Positions 53,799 through 63,259 are shown, counted from the first letter of the stretch. The stretch is 64,000 bases of DNA from Burkholderia sp. Leaf177 (GCF_001424345.1 NZ_LMPF01000021.1:594635-658634); one strand, 5' to 3'. Notes: generated by a model not told the origin, from the letters alone. Translations and numbers: made by a program.

Positions 53799-54550
53799 GC
53801 GCGCACGATCGTCACGCCCGATTTCTCCAGCGGTTTTGTCAGCGCCGGATCGGTCGCTTTTTCCACGATGATCGTCTGGGCAAGCGCCAGCCCACCGATC
53901 ACGTATTGCGAAGCGGCGTTGATCTTGTCCGATGACGCCAGCACAACCGTCTCCGCCGCCCGCGCAGCAAGCGCGCGTTTCACATACGCCTCTTCGTAAT
54001 CGCCGGTACTCAATCCCGCCGTGGGATGCACGCCGGTGACGCCCATGAAATAAATATCCGCCTGGATATGCGACATGGCTTCGATCGCGGCTGCCCCGAC
54101 CGTGACAATGGAATGCTTGAATAGCCGGCCACCGATTACAAGCACTTCGATCATTGGATGATCGATCAGACCGACAGCCACGCTCGGGCTATGCGTCACG
54201 ATCGTTGCCTGCAAATCGCGCGGAATTTGACGGACCAGTTCGGCGGACGTTGTACCGCCATCGATTATGACGACCTGACCTTTTCCGATCATGGCCGCAG
54301 CGGCGCCGGCTATGGCGCGCTTCGCCGATGACTCGATCTCTCGCCGCTCCGTAAACGGCGCCACCGCGCTCGATGCCGGCAACGCGCCGCCGTGCACCCG
54401 CTGCAAAAGCCCTTCGCCGGCCAGTTCGCGCAGATCGCGCCGGACCGTGTCCTCCGACACCTCGAAGGTTTCGCTAAGTTGCTTGGCAAGCACGTGTCCG
54501 TCGCGCGCCAACGCGTCGAGGATCGCTTTCTTTCGTTGAGACGTCAGCAT
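53795..54550 (-). CDS. DeoR-family regulator
   Basis: The 251-residue repressor-type protein has the N-terminal helix-turn-helix SQRKKAILDALARDGHVLAKQLSETFEVSEDTVRRDLRELAGEGLLQRVHGGA and a sugar-phosphate-sensing domain with IIDGGTTSAELVRQIP, VIGGRLFKHS and GVHPTAGLSTGDYEEAYVKRA. A frame extension to 54724 has no homologous content, so I start at 54550. It is divergent from nudK over a 91-bp spacer with three GCACGA boxes and convergent with the HTH-NDT gene (stops overlap by four bases). Confidence 0.9.
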   Translation of the reverse strand: MLTSQRKKAILDALARDGHVLAKQLSETFEVSEDTVRRDLRELAGEGLLQRVHGGALPASSAVAPFTERREIESSAKRAIAGAAAAMIGKGQVVIIDGGTTSAELVRQIPRDLQATIVTHSPSVAVGLIDHPMIEVLVIGGRLFKHSIVTVGAAAIEAMSHIQADIYFMGVTGVHPTAGLSTGDYEEAYVKRALAARAAETVVLASSDKINAASQYVIGGLALAQTIIVEKATDPALTKPLEKSGVTIVRA

Positions 54551-54566
54551 GTCTATGAACCCGATT

Positions 54567-54602
54567 GCACGAAATATCTTGATATTGCACGAAACTGCAC
54601 GA
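54567..54602. promoter_or_regulatory. phased GCACGA repeats, likely DeoR-protein operator
   Basis: GCACGA occurs at 54567-54572, 54587-54592 and 54597-54602; the spacings of 20 and 10 bp put all three on the same helix face. Two copies are embedded in TTGCACGAAA. DeoR-family repressors often bind multiple direct repeats, so this is the probable shared operator of the DeoR gene and nudK. Confidence 0.6.
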
Positions 54603-54641
54603 TAACATGAACACTCTTTTCCGCGATACCGGGGCCAATAA

Positions 54642-55232
54642 ATGGTGACCAGCACGAAAGACAGAGTCCGCATTATCGACACGGCCGTCCTCTCTAACGA
54701 TTGGTACGTCCTGAAGAAAACCACCTTCGACTTCCTGCGTAGCGACGGCGTGTGGCAGCGTCAAAGCCGCGAAACGTATGACCGTGGGAATGGTGCGACG
54801 ATCCTGCTTTTTAATCGAGAGCAAAAGACAGTCGTGCTGACGCGGCAATTTCGCTTGCCTGCGTTCGTGAATGGGCACGACGGCATGATGATCGAAGCGG
54901 CCGCGGGCCTGCTCGATAACGCCTCGCCCGAAGAACGCATTCGCGCGGAAGCGGAAGAGGAAACGGGTTATCACGTAGAAAACGTCGAGAAAGTTTTCGA
55001 GGCGTATATGAGCCCGGGTTCAGTGACGGAGAAGCTGCACTTTTTCATTGCTGAATACGATGCGTCTTCGCGCGTGGGGCACGGCGGCGGCGTGGAGGCG
55101 GAAGGGGAGGATCTCGAGGTTATGGAATGGCCTCTCGACGATGCGCTCGATGCCGTGCGGCGCGGTGAAATTGTCGATGCCAAGACAATCATGCTGCTTC
55201 AGTTCGTGGCGCTGAATCGGGTGATGATTTAG
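54642..55232 (+). CDS. nudK: NudK-type GDP-mannose pyrophosphatase (Nudix)
   Basis: The 196-residue Nudix hydrolase resembles E. coli NudK. After the N-terminal part IDTAVLSNDWYVLKKTTFDF it has the Nudix box as AGLLDNASPEERIRAEAEEETGYHV (about residues 88-112), the NudK variant in which the metal-binding EEET helix is intact. MSPGSVTEKLHFFIAEYD (about 122-140) is also typical. NudK hydrolyses GDP-mannose and other sugar nucleotides, which could matter for the mannose-using EPS locus. It is divergent from the DeoR gene. Confidence 0.85.
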   Translation: MVTSTKDRVRIIDTAVLSNDWYVLKKTTFDFLRSDGVWQRQSRETYDRGNGATILLFNREQKTVVLTRQFRLPAFVNGHDGMMIEAAAGLLDNASPEERIRAEAEEETGYHVENVEKVFEAYMSPGSVTEKLHFFIAEYDASSRVGHGGGVEAEGEDLEVMEWPLDDALDAVRRGEIVDAKTIMLLQFVALNRVMI

Positions 55233-55248
55233 GGGTTCAAAGCGCTAA

Positions 55249-55512
55249 TCAATAGTGATAGCGGCACGAGATGATATTGATCTGTGCGTCCGCGAGTTCA
55301 TAGACAAGACGATTGGTTTCGTCGATACGTCGCGACCAGAACCCAGTCAAGTTAGCCTTCAGCGGCTCCGGTTTGCCAACACCTTCGAACGGCGTTCGCT
55401 GGGCGTCTTTGACTAGCTGGTTGATTCGTTTAAGCGTCTTCTTGTCTTGCCCTTGCCAATAGATATAGTCTTCCCACGCCTCGGCAGTCCACATGATATT
55501 CAACGCGCTCAT
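55249..55512 (-). CDS. yoeB: YoeB-family mRNA interferase toxin
   Basis: The 87-residue Txe/YoeB toxin starts IMWTAEAWEDYIYWQGQDKKTLKRINQLVKDAQRTPFEGVGKPEPLK (family core, cited in part) and has GFWSRRIDETNRLVYEL and the C-terminal CRYHY. The Glu46-type, Arg65-type and His83-type catalytic residues of YoeB can be matched by position. It cleaves mRNA at the ribosome when free. Its ATG overlaps the antitoxin stop by four bases (ATGA). Confidence 0.93.
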   Translation of the reverse strand: MSALNIMWTAEAWEDYIYWQGQDKKTLKRINQLVKDAQRTPFEGVGKPEPLKANLTGFWSRRIDETNRLVYELADAQINIISCRYHY

Positions 55513-55769
55513 GTGTCTGCTTCATCGAGCTTGTGTGGCTTGACCTTGCCCGCACGCAATTGCTTGATAGACCGTTCGAGATGAGCAACATTCGCCGGCG
55601 AGCGCAAGAGATAAACGGTTTCCATCAAACTGTCGTAATGCTCCTGTGACATCACTATTGCATTGGGTGCATCGCGGCGTGTGATAAGCGTAACGTCAAC
55701 GTCATTGACCACGTTGTCGATTACCTGCTTAAGGTTGGCGCGAGCGTCGGTAAAAGGGATCGTGCGCAT
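55509..55769 (-). CDS. yefM: YefM-family antitoxin
   Basis: The 86-residue Phd/YefM antitoxin has the N-terminal DNA-binding fold MRTIPFTDARANLKQVIDNVVNDVDVTLITRRDAPNAIVMSQEHYDSL (cited in part) and a C-terminal toxin-wrapping tail (LERSIKQLRAGKVKPHKL). AGGAGG lies four bases before the ATG. It neutralises the downstream YoeB toxin and represses the operon through the TGTACA pair at 55832-55851. Confidence 0.93.
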   Translation of the reverse strand: MRTIPFTDARANLKQVIDNVVNDVDVTLITRRDAPNAIVMSQEHYDSLMETVYLLRSPANVAHLERSIKQLRAGKVKPHKLDEADT

Positions 55770-55831
55770 ATGTCCTCCTGGTTATTACCCTTCACTACGA
55801 AGTGCGCCAGTCTAGCATATCCCGCCTGAAC

Positions 55832-55851
55832 ATGTACAACTACCTGTACAT
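55832..55851. promoter_or_regulatory. YefM operator with paired TGTACA motifs
   Basis: Two TGTACA cores (55833-55838 and 55845-55850) lie 12 bp centre to centre, inside ATGTACA/TGTACAT inverted arms, about 65 bp before the yefM start. Known yefM-yoeB operators contain TGTACA cores with this spacing, so the assignment is well supported. Confidence 0.8.
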
Positions 55852-56015
55852 AAAGGCCTTCAACGTATGCGCTCGGCGCTCGGCGATTCTTCGCGAACTT
55901 CAGGTCGGTTATCTGGAGCGTTTTCCACTAATGCTGCCGTTAAACAGCGTCCACTTAGCAGGAAACCGCTAGTCAATCAGCGTCACCATAACTGCTTCGA
56001 ACACAGGGGCTGATC

Positions 56016-56645
56016 ATGGTTTCGCTGCAATTGCTTATGGTGTTTATCGGTGCGCTCGCAGTGGTCTACGCGTTGCCCGGGCCCGACATGGCGATCGTCT
56101 TGCAGATGAGCGCGTCACGCGGGCTTAGACATGGTTTGTCGACCGCTGCGGGTCTTGCAGCCGCGCGCACACTCCACGTGACGTTGTCGGCGCTCGGTGT
56201 CGCAGCGTTGCTGCGCAGCGCGCCGTGGCTTTATGACGGCGTGCGTATCGCCGGCTCGCTGTATCTGGCCTATATCGGGGTCCAGATTTTTCGCTCACCC
56301 GCATTCGGACTGGATACCAACAACGCCGCATCAGGCACGTCTTATACGCTGCGCTCGGCATTCTTTAAAGGCATGATGAGCAGCTTGCTCAACCCAAAGG
56401 CGCTGCTGTTTTGTTCCGTGCTGCTGCCGCAATTCATTCATCCCGATGCAGGCGCGGTCTGGTCGCAAGTTGTCGAACTCGGCGTGGTGCTGGTCGCGAT
56501 GGGCGCCGCGTTCGATACGACCCTCGCGTTCGGCGCCACGCGAATATCCGGCTGGTTGCGCAGTCATCCGCGCGCGCAGGTCGTGCAGCGATGGACTTTT
56601 TCAGCGGCATTGCTGGCGTTTGCGCTGCGCTTGTCGATCGAATAA
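56016..56645 (+). CDS. LysE-family amino acid exporter
   Basis: The 209-residue membrane protein has six hydrophobic spans and the family signature ALPGPDMAIVLQMSASRGLRHGLSTAAGLAAARTLHVTLSALGVAAL (cited in part; residues 19-65), followed by ARFFKGMMSSLLNPKALLFCSVLLPQF-like text near 115-140. RhtB/LysE proteins export amino acids or derivatives. It is a single gene; AGGGG precedes the ATG. Confidence 0.88.
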   Translation: MVSLQLLMVFIGALAVVYALPGPDMAIVLQMSASRGLRHGLSTAAGLAAARTLHVTLSALGVAALLRSAPWLYDGVRIAGSLYLAYIGVQIFRSPAFGLDTNNAASGTSYTLRSAFFKGMMSSLLNPKALLFCSVLLPQFIHPDAGAVWSQVVELGVVLVAMGAAFDTTLAFGATRISGWLRSHPRAQVVQRWTFSAALLAFALRLSIE

Positions 56646-56690
56646 ATGCTTTTAAACGATAGGACCGTCCGCCTGTTTAGTGAACGTAGA

Positions 56691-57941
56691 TCAGGTCGTC
56701 ACATCGCTAACCAGAATCGCGCCCTCATCCTTTAGCGCGCCGATGCGTTCATCGGAGAAACCATATTCACGCAGCACGTCCACCGTATGTTGTCCCAGGA
56801 GCGGCGCCGGCACGGGCGATTGCGTGCGACCATCGGAGAAATGAATCGGCAGACCCAGGCCACGCATTCGGCCCGATACCGGATGCGTCGTTTCCACGAT
56901 CATCCCACGCGCCAAAGCCTGTTCGTGCGCGACCGCTTCCGGCACGCCGAGCACCGGACCGGAAGGCAGGCCGATGGTATCGAACACTTCGAGCCATTCG
57001 TTCGTAGTGTGTTCGACCAACCGATTCGTCAGAATCTCCACCAACACGCCACGATGCTTCATGCGCCCGGCGTTGGTCCTGAAGCGTTCGTCGTCAGCAA
57101 GCCCCGGAATATCCAGAACGCCGACCAGACGTTCGTAGTTGCTCTGATTTGCTCCGCCAATATTGACCCAGCCATCCTTCGTGCGGAACGCCTGATAAGG
57201 CGCGCTCGTCGGATTTGCCGAGCCCGCTTTTGGCAGCACGGTGCCATCGGCGAAATAATTGGCGAACGCCCAGTACATTTGCTGCAAGCCGGCCTCGAAC
57301 AGCGATGTATCGACCATCTGTCCCACGCCGGTTTTGTGCCTGCCCGCATACGCCGCGCAAATGCCGAGCGCGGCGAGAATACCGGCGTTGATATCGGTGA
57401 CGGGCGAGCCGGCCTTGATCGGCGCTTGCCCCGGTTCGCCGGTCATGCTCATCAGTCCGCTCATGCCTTGCGCGATCAGGTCGAAGCCGCCCTTGTCGGC
57501 CATGGGACCGCTGCGTCCAAAGCCCGATATCGCGCAATAGATCAAGCCGGGATTTTCCGCCTTGAGCGCCTCGTAACCCATGCCGAGTTTTTCCATCGTG
57601 CCGCGCCGGTAATTCTCCGTGACCACGTCGGCGGTTGCGAGCATCTTGCGCAGCACTTCCCGCCCGCCATCGGTCTTCAAGTTGATCGCAACGCCGCGTT
57701 TGTTGCGATTCACGATCATGAACGATGCCGATTCGCCTCCCTCGAGAATGGGCGCGAAGCGGCGGCAGTCGTCGCCACCGGGAATCTTTTCGACCTTGAT
57801 GACGTCCGCGCCCATGTCGGCGAGCATCATGCCGCAAATGGGTCCGGACATGATGTGCGCGAGTTCGATCACGCGCATGCCGGCAAGCGGGCCGGCGTTT
57901 TTGCTGTCGGATGTTTCGAGTTCGTTCATCTCAACGCTCAT
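56691..57941 (-). CDS. family III CoA transferase (CaiB/BaiF)
   Basis: The 416-residue enzyme has the family features: GMRVIELAHIMSGPICGMMLADMGADVIKVEKIPGGDDCR near the N-terminus, the region NRNKRGVAINLKTDGGREVLRKM with the downstream catalytic Asp expected near LIAQGMSGLMSMTGEPGQAP, and AYQAFRTKDGWVNIGGANQSNYERL. It moves CoA between acids. Its ATG at 57941 follows the stop of the enoyl-CoA hydratase gene by one base, and AAGGGA inside that gene's end serves as ribosome site. A longer frame to 58046 is rejected. It is the last gene of the five-gene operon. Confidence 0.88.
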   Translation of the reverse strand: MSVEMNELETSDSKNAGPLAGMRVIELAHIMSGPICGMMLADMGADVIKVEKIPGGDDCRRFAPILEGGESASFMIVNRNKRGVAINLKTDGGREVLRKMLATADVVTENYRRGTMEKLGMGYEALKAENPGLIYCAISGFGRSGPMADKGGFDLIAQGMSGLMSMTGEPGQAPIKAGSPVTDINAGILAALGICAAYAGRHKTGVGQMVDTSLFEAGLQQMYWAFANYFADGTVLPKAGSANPTSAPYQAFRTKDGWVNIGGANQSNYERLVGVLDIPGLADDERFRTNAGRMKHRGVLVEILTNRLVEHTTNEWLEVFDTIGLPSGPVLGVPEAVAHEQALARGMIVETTHPVSGRMRGLGLPIHFSDGRTQSPVPAPLLGQHTVDVLREYGFSDERIGALKDEGAILVSDVTT

Positions 57942-57942
57942 C

Positions 57943-58725
57943 TCAACGTCCCTTGAATTCCGGTTTGACCTTATCGAGGAAAGCCTGATAGCCGGTACGA
58001 AAGTCCTCCGTGCCGAAGCATTCAAAACCTTCGTCCCGCTCTGCATCGGTGAGCGGCGCGGGGTTCATCGCACGCTTGACGAACTGCTTGTGCCAGCGCG
58101 CGACAAGCGGAGCGCCATCGGCAATACGGCGTGCCGTTGACAACGTCTCGGACGTGACCTGATCGTCGGGGACCACGCGCGTGACAAGGCCTTTGGTGAA
58201 CGCCTCGTGCGCATCGAAAATCCGGCCTTCGAGCAAGATTTCCAGCGCGACGGCGGGACCGGCGAGCTTCACGAGCGCGTCGAGTTCTGCATGCGCCATC
58301 ACGAGGCCGAGATTTTTGATCGGCACACCGAAACGACTCGATTCACCGCAAATGCGCAGGTCGCACATGGCGGCAATCTCAAGGCCACCACCCACGCAGA
58401 TTCCGTGAATCATCGCGACGATCGGATGCCTGCATCTGTCGAGCGCACTCAACGTGCGATGCATGATCGCGCCATAGGCACGCGCTTGCTCGACGTTGGA
58501 TCGATCGGTGCGGAACTCCGCGATGTCGTTGCCCGGCGAAAACGCCTTCTCGCCCGCACCGCGAAGGACGATGCAGCGGATGGCGTCATCGGCGGAAAGC
58601 GTGTCGATGGTTTCGCCCAGCGCTTGCCAGAGCGGCTTGGTCATCGCGTTGAGTTTCTCCGGCCGATCAATCACGACCGTGGCGATGCTTTCCTCGCGTT
58701 CCACGCGGATTGAAGCTTCAGTCAC
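57943..58725 (-). CDS. enoyl-CoA hydratase/isomerase family protein
   Basis: The 260-residue crotonase-fold enzyme starts with GTG 58725 behind AGGAGA. Visible parts are IATVVIDRPEKLNAMTKPLW, the oxyanion region CIVLRGAGEKAFSPGNDIAEF, and PIVAMIHGICVGGGLEIAAMCDLRICGESSRFGVP. The last motif carries the second oxyanion glycine. A catalytic Glu pair typical of hydratases is not fully clear, so isomerase or lyase activity is possible. It works with the CoA transferase that follows one base later. Confidence 0.88.
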   Translation of the reverse strand: MTEASIRVEREESIATVVIDRPEKLNAMTKPLWQALGETIDTLSADDAIRCIVLRGAGEKAFSPGNDIAEFRTDRSNVEQARAYGAIMHRTLSALDRCRHPIVAMIHGICVGGGLEIAAMCDLRICGESSRFGVPIKNLGLVMAHAELDALVKLAGPAVALEILLEGRIFDAHEAFTKGLVTRVVPDDQVTSETLSTARRIADGAPLVARWHKQFVKRAMNPAPLTDAERDEGFECFGTEDFRTGYQAFLDKVKPEFKGR

Positions 58726-58738
58726 ATCGTCTCCTGTT

Positions 58739-60031
58739 CTAAACGTACTTGCGCAACGGCTCGGCGTTCTCCGCGCCCGCGGGCACATCGTCCAGGACGC
58801 GATCCGGCCGCATGGTGAACGACAGCACAATACCGACCGCCATCAGTACCATCGATACCGTGAAAGGCAGGTTCCAGTTCCCCGTCCGGTCGATCAGGAA
58901 TCCGCCGACGACCGGACTGATGATCGCCGCCAATGCAGACCCCGAGTTCATGATGCCGCTGGCGGTGCCGGCGTGTTTCGGCGCAATATCCATGGGCACG
59001 GCCCACATCGGCCCGATCGTCATTTCGTTAAAGAAGAAACCGCCGCTCAGGCACAGCGCGGCCAACGTGATCGACATGTTCGATACCAGCATGATGGGCG
59101 CAAGCGACAGCAGCGTCAGGAACATGCACACGCCGACCATCACGTTGCGTGCGAGGCGGAGGTTTTTACTACGCCGCAAGATGCGATCCGTCACCGATCC
59201 ACCCAGCCAGTCGCCGAGCACGCCCGCAAAGAAAACGCCGGATGCGAAGAGCGCGGATTTGCCTAGCTGCATGTGATAGTTGTGCAGGAAATACTGCGGG
59301 ATCCAGCCGAGAAACAGCCACAAGACCCAGCCGTAGCAAAAGTACACGGCGGTGACCGGGGCCATGCGTCCAAGGAGCGCGCGCCACGGTACCGGCGTTC
59401 TTTGCTTTACGCCGGAGAACGATGAAAGTGTCTCGCATTCGGCGTCGGTAATGGCGTGATGTTCGCGAGGGTTGTCGCGGAAATAGAAGATCCAGACAAT
59501 CGCCCATAGAAAGCTCACGATACCCGTCACGATGAACGCCCCGCGCCAGCTTGTCGCGATCATCAGCCAAACGATCAGCGGCGGCGCGACCGCATTGCCA
59601 ATCCGCGATGCCGCGTGCGTGATGCCCTGCGCGAAGCCGCGTTTATCGGCGGGCATCCAGTTCGACATGGCGCGCGTGGCGGTCGGGAACGTCGCGCCTT
59701 CGCCGAGTCCAAGCAAAAGGCGCGCGATGATCAGGGAAACGAAGCCACCCGACAGGCCCGTCATCACCGTTGCGCCCGCCCATATCACGGCGCACACGGC
59801 AAGCGTGCGGCGCGGCCCGAACCGGTCGCCCACCCATCCGCCGATGATCTGGAACACGAGATACGGATAAGCGAACGCGGAGAACACAAAACCAATCTGC
59901 GTATGCGACAAATGCAGTTCCGAGCCGAATTGCGAGGCGGCGGTACTGACGTTGACACGGTCCACATACGTGATGAAATACATGGCGCACAGCAATAACA
60001 AAACGCGCGTCGTAGCTCGACGGAACATCAT
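58739..60031 (-). CDS. MFS transporter (anion:cation symporter type)
   Basis: The carrier has about 430 residues and twelve hydrophobic spans. The first lines LLLLCAMYFITYVDRVNVSTAASQF and GGWVGDRFGPRRTL (MFS motif A) match the ACS family that imports organic acids such as glucarate, galactarate, tartrate or phthalate. AAGGAG lies before a double ATG (60031 and 60028); the second has better spacing. The gap to the hydratase gene is 13 bp. It likely imports the substrate of this operon. Confidence 0.88.
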   Translation of the reverse strand: MMFRRATTRVLLLLCAMYFITYVDRVNVSTAASQFGSELHLSHTQIGFVFSAFAYPYLVFQIIGGWVGDRFGPRRTLAVCAVIWAGATVMTGLSGGFVSLIIARLLLGLGEGATFPTATRAMSNWMPADKRGFAQGITHAASRIGNAVAPPLIVWLMIATSWRGAFIVTGIVSFLWAIVWIFYFRDNPREHHAITDAECETLSSFSGVKQRTPVPWRALLGRMAPVTAVYFCYGWVLWLFLGWIPQYFLHNYHMQLGKSALFASGVFFAGVLGDWLGGSVTDRILRRSKNLRLARNVMVGVCMFLTLLSLAPIMLVSNMSITLAALCLSGGFFFNEMTIGPMWAVPMDIAPKHAGTASGIMNSGSALAAIISPVVGGFLIDRTGNWNLPFTVSMVLMAVGIVLSFTMRPDRVLDDVPAGAENAEPLRKYV

Positions 60032-60222
60032 CGTCTCCTTGATTAGTGCGTGCTTCAACATGACGCCGCAAGGGCGCCCGAAGCGAACTGCATCCGGAAC
60101 TTCGATAAACCCTTACCTGATCGGCGTGGCAGCGTTGCTGCGAATCCTGGGCTTGCGCGGTCGTGTCATGCTTGTCTCCAGTGCGCGAATTTTTGAACAT
60201 GTCCGCTGTGGGTGTAGAGCTT

Positions 60223-63200
60223 TTAGAATTCTTTTAGCGCGGACTCGAGAACGCGCGCGACATGCATTGCGTTTGCGTTCGTTCCATCCGCTATTTGATG
60301 CCGGCAACTGGTGCCATCGGCGACTATCAATGCGTCTTCCGCTTTTCGTATGGCCGGCAAGAGCGACAATTCGGCCATCGCTTTAGATGCTTCGTAGTGC
60401 TCGGCTTCGTAACCGAAGCTGCCTGCCATTCCGCAACAGGACGACTCGATCACCTTTACCTCGAGCGATGGAATCCAGCCGAGCACGGCTTGCACGGGGC
60501 GAAACACGTCGAAGGCTTTCTGATGACAATGTCCGTGAACGAGCGCCTTGGGATGCACGAGCGGTTTCAACGAAAGCCTTAGACGTCCCGCCTCTTTCTC
60601 GCGTACCAGAAATTCTTCGAAGAGAAACGATGTCTCCGCGAGTTTGCGCGCTTCGTCGCCGTAGCCGTAGTCGAGAAACTCATCGCGGAATGAAAGCAGG
60701 CATGACGGTTCGAGTCCAACGACAGGAACACCACGCTCAATGAATGGGCGCAGCGTGTCCAAAGTACGGCGCGCTTCGGCTTTCGCTTCATCTACTTTCC
60801 CGGCTGACAAGAACGTGCGTCCGCAACAAAGCGGCCGTTCGCCATCTTTCAGGTTCAGGTGAACCGCGTAACCTGCAGCCTCGAGCACGCGCTTCGCCGC
60901 GCGCGCGTTTTCGGGTTCCATATAGTTGTTGAAGGTATCGACGAAAAGCAGCACTTCCTTGCCATGCACCGAACCCGGCAACGGTTGTTCAGCCGTCGAT
61001 AAAAACGGCGCAACGAACTTCGGGAATGCACGCTCAGGCGCAAGGCCGAGACGTGCCTTGACCCAACTCGCAACGCGCGGCAAACGCTCCACCGAGCCGA
61101 ACAACGAAGGCACGCGGCTCGCATACGGCGCATACCGCGGCATGAATCCAACCAGTCGATCGCGCCAGCGCAGGCCGTTTTTCGCGGTCCATGCGGCGCG
61201 CGCTTCAATCTTGATCTTCGCCATGTCTACGCCGGTCGGGCAATCGCGCTTGCAGCCCTTGCACGACACACACAGATCGAGCACGTCCTTCACGTCCTGA
61301 CTCGCGAGCCCTTCTTCGCCAAGCTGTCCGCTGATCGCGAGCCGCAACGTATTTGCGCGACCGCGTGTGACGTGCTGCTCGTCCTTCGTGATTCGATAAC
61401 TCGGGCACATCGTGCCAGCGTCGAACTTGCGGCAATGGCCGTTGTTGTTGCACATCTCCACCGCTTTCGCGAGACCGCCGGTACGATCATCGCCGGTGCC
61501 GGCCAGCGTTTCCGCGCCCGTGAGCGGATCGCGCGTCACGTTCCATTGCGACCAGTCGAGTTGCGTTTCGAGCGCCCTTTCACGGTATGAAGGCGGAAAA
61601 CGGAAGTTGCCTGCATCGTCCATTTTTGGCGGATTCACGATGCGATCCGGACTCATGCGATTGTAGGGATCGAAGAGCGCCTTGATCTCGCGAAACGCCT
61701 GATTGATTCGGGGTCCGTATTGCCACGCGACCCATTCGCCGCGACACAAACCATCGCCGTGTTCACCCGAATATGCACCTTTATATTCGCGCACCAATGC
61801 CGAGGCTTCTTCCGCAATCGCACGCATTTTCTGCGCACCGTCGCGACGCATATCCAGAATGGGCCGCACGTGCAGCGTGCCGACGCTCGCATGCGCGTAC
61901 CACGTTCCCTCGGTATGGTGCTTGTGAAAGACTTCAGTCAGACGCGTCGTGTATTGCGCCAGATGTTCGAGCGGCACGGCGCAATCTTCAATGAACGATA
62001 CCGGCTTGCCATCGCCCTTCATGCTCATCATGATGTTGAGCCCGGCCTTTCGCACTTCCCACAAGGACTTTTGCTGCGAGGCGTCGGGCATTTCGACAAC
62101 GGAACCGGGCAAACCGAGATCGCCCATCAGCGCGACCAGTTGTGCGAGCTTCGCGAGTTGAACGGCTTTATCGGCGCCTGCGAACTCGACCAGCAAGACC
62201 GCTTGCGGCTGTCCGACCAGCGCCTTTTCGATGACCGGGCGGAACGCCGGATTGGACATCGAAAGATCGATCATCGTGCGATCGACGAGTTCCACCGCAA
62301 CCGGACCCAGCTTGACGATATGCTGCGTCATGTCCATTGCGTCGTAGAACGTCGGGAAGTTCACCACGCCCAGCGTCTTGTGTTCCGGCAGCGGCCAGAG
62401 CTTGAGCGTGAGGCGTCGGCTAAACGCAAGCGTGCCTTCGGAGCCGACCAGCAACTGCGCGAGATTCGGTTCGCCATCGGCGCTGAAAGCCAAAGGACTT
62501 TGGCAATCGAAGAGATCGATGTTGTAGCCCGCCACGCGTCGCAAGACCTTCGGCACCTGCTCGCGGATTTCATCGCGTTCACGTTGCGCGATGCGTTGCA
62601 CGCCTTCGACCAATGAACGTGTGCGCGCGTCGGCTGACATGGAATGCAAGGCGCCGAACGTCGCTTGGTGACCATCGGCAAGAACAGCGTCGATGGAAGC
62701 CACGTTGTGGACCATGATCCCGTATTCCATGGAACGGGAACCGCACGAGTTGTTGCCCGCCATGCCGCCGATCGTGCACTGCGCGCTCGTCGATACGTCC
62801 ACCGGGAACCACAAGCCATGCGGCTTCAGCCACGCGTTCAAATGGTCCAGCACCACGCCGGGCTCGACCGTCACCGTGCGTGCATCGGCATTGAAATCGA
62901 CTATGTTGTTGAGCCACTTGCTCGTGTCGATAACCAGCGCTTCGCCGATCGTCTGCCCGCACTGGCTCGTCCCCGCGCCGCGTGCGAGCACGGGCACTTT
63001 TGCGTCGCGTGCAATGTCCAGCGCGAGCAGCAAGTCGGCCTGATCGCGCGGCACGACTACACCCATCGGCGTGATCTGGTAGATCGATGCATCCGTCGCG
63101 TAGCGTCCGCGCGCGGCACGATCGAATAACACATCGCCCTTCATCTCGCTGCGAAGACGTGCGGCGAGCGGAGAAAGCGCGGCCCTGGCCGATGCCGGCA

Positions 63201-63246
63201 TCAGGTGGATCGGCTGGACGAGTGCTTCGGGGGATCGGGTCAGCAT
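60223..63246 (-). CDS. fused FAD/Fe-S D-2-hydroxyacid dehydrogenase (YdiJ type)
   Basis: The 1007-residue protein joins a PCMH FAD domain (about 60-330: ATDASIYQITPMGVVVPRDQADLLLALDIARDAKVPVLARGAGTS, and GNNSCGSRSMEYG), a FAD-oxidase C-terminal domain (about 340-600, with HVRPILDM and SGEHGDGLCRGEW), a ferredoxin-like domain with LCVSCKGCKRDCPTGVDM near residue 680, and CCG domains with LCCGRTFLS, GHCHQKAF and SSCCGMAGSFGYE. This is the YdiJ/D2HGDH-like layout. It oxidises a D-2-hydroxyacid and hands electrons through Fe-S clusters to the membrane chain. It lies 13 bp after the aminotransferase gene. Confidence 0.9.
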   Translation of the reverse strand: MLTRSPEALVQPIHLMPASARAALSPLAARLRSEMKGDVLFDRAARGRYATDASIYQITPMGVVVPRDQADLLLALDIARDAKVPVLARGAGTSQCGQTIGEALVIDTSKWLNNIVDFNADARTVTVEPGVVLDHLNAWLKPHGLWFPVDVSTSAQCTIGGMAGNNSCGSRSMEYGIMVHNVASIDAVLADGHQATFGALHSMSADARTRSLVEGVQRIAQRERDEIREQVPKVLRRVAGYNIDLFDCQSPLAFSADGEPNLAQLLVGSEGTLAFSRRLTLKLWPLPEHKTLGVVNFPTFYDAMDMTQHIVKLGPVAVELVDRTMIDLSMSNPAFRPVIEKALVGQPQAVLLVEFAGADKAVQLAKLAQLVALMGDLGLPGSVVEMPDASQQKSLWEVRKAGLNIMMSMKGDGKPVSFIEDCAVPLEHLAQYTTRLTEVFHKHHTEGTWYAHASVGTLHVRPILDMRRDGAQKMRAIAEEASALVREYKGAYSGEHGDGLCRGEWVAWQYGPRINQAFREIKALFDPYNRMSPDRIVNPPKMDDAGNFRFPPSYRERALETQLDWSQWNVTRDPLTGAETLAGTGDDRTGGLAKAVEMCNNNGHCRKFDAGTMCPSYRITKDEQHVTRGRANTLRLAISGQLGEEGLASQDVKDVLDLCVSCKGCKRDCPTGVDMAKIKIEARAAWTAKNGLRWRDRLVGFMPRYAPYASRVPSLFGSVERLPRVASWVKARLGLAPERAFPKFVAPFLSTAEQPLPGSVHGKEVLLFVDTFNNYMEPENARAAKRVLEAAGYAVHLNLKDGERPLCCGRTFLSAGKVDEAKAEARRTLDTLRPFIERGVPVVGLEPSCLLSFRDEFLDYGYGDEARKLAETSFLFEEFLVREKEAGRLRLSLKPLVHPKALVHGHCHQKAFDVFRPVQAVLGWIPSLEVKVIESSCCGMAGSFGYEAEHYEASKAMAELSLLPAIRKAEDALIVADGTSCRHQIADGTNANAMHVARVLESALKEF

Positions 63247-63259
63247 CGTTTCAGTGTCT

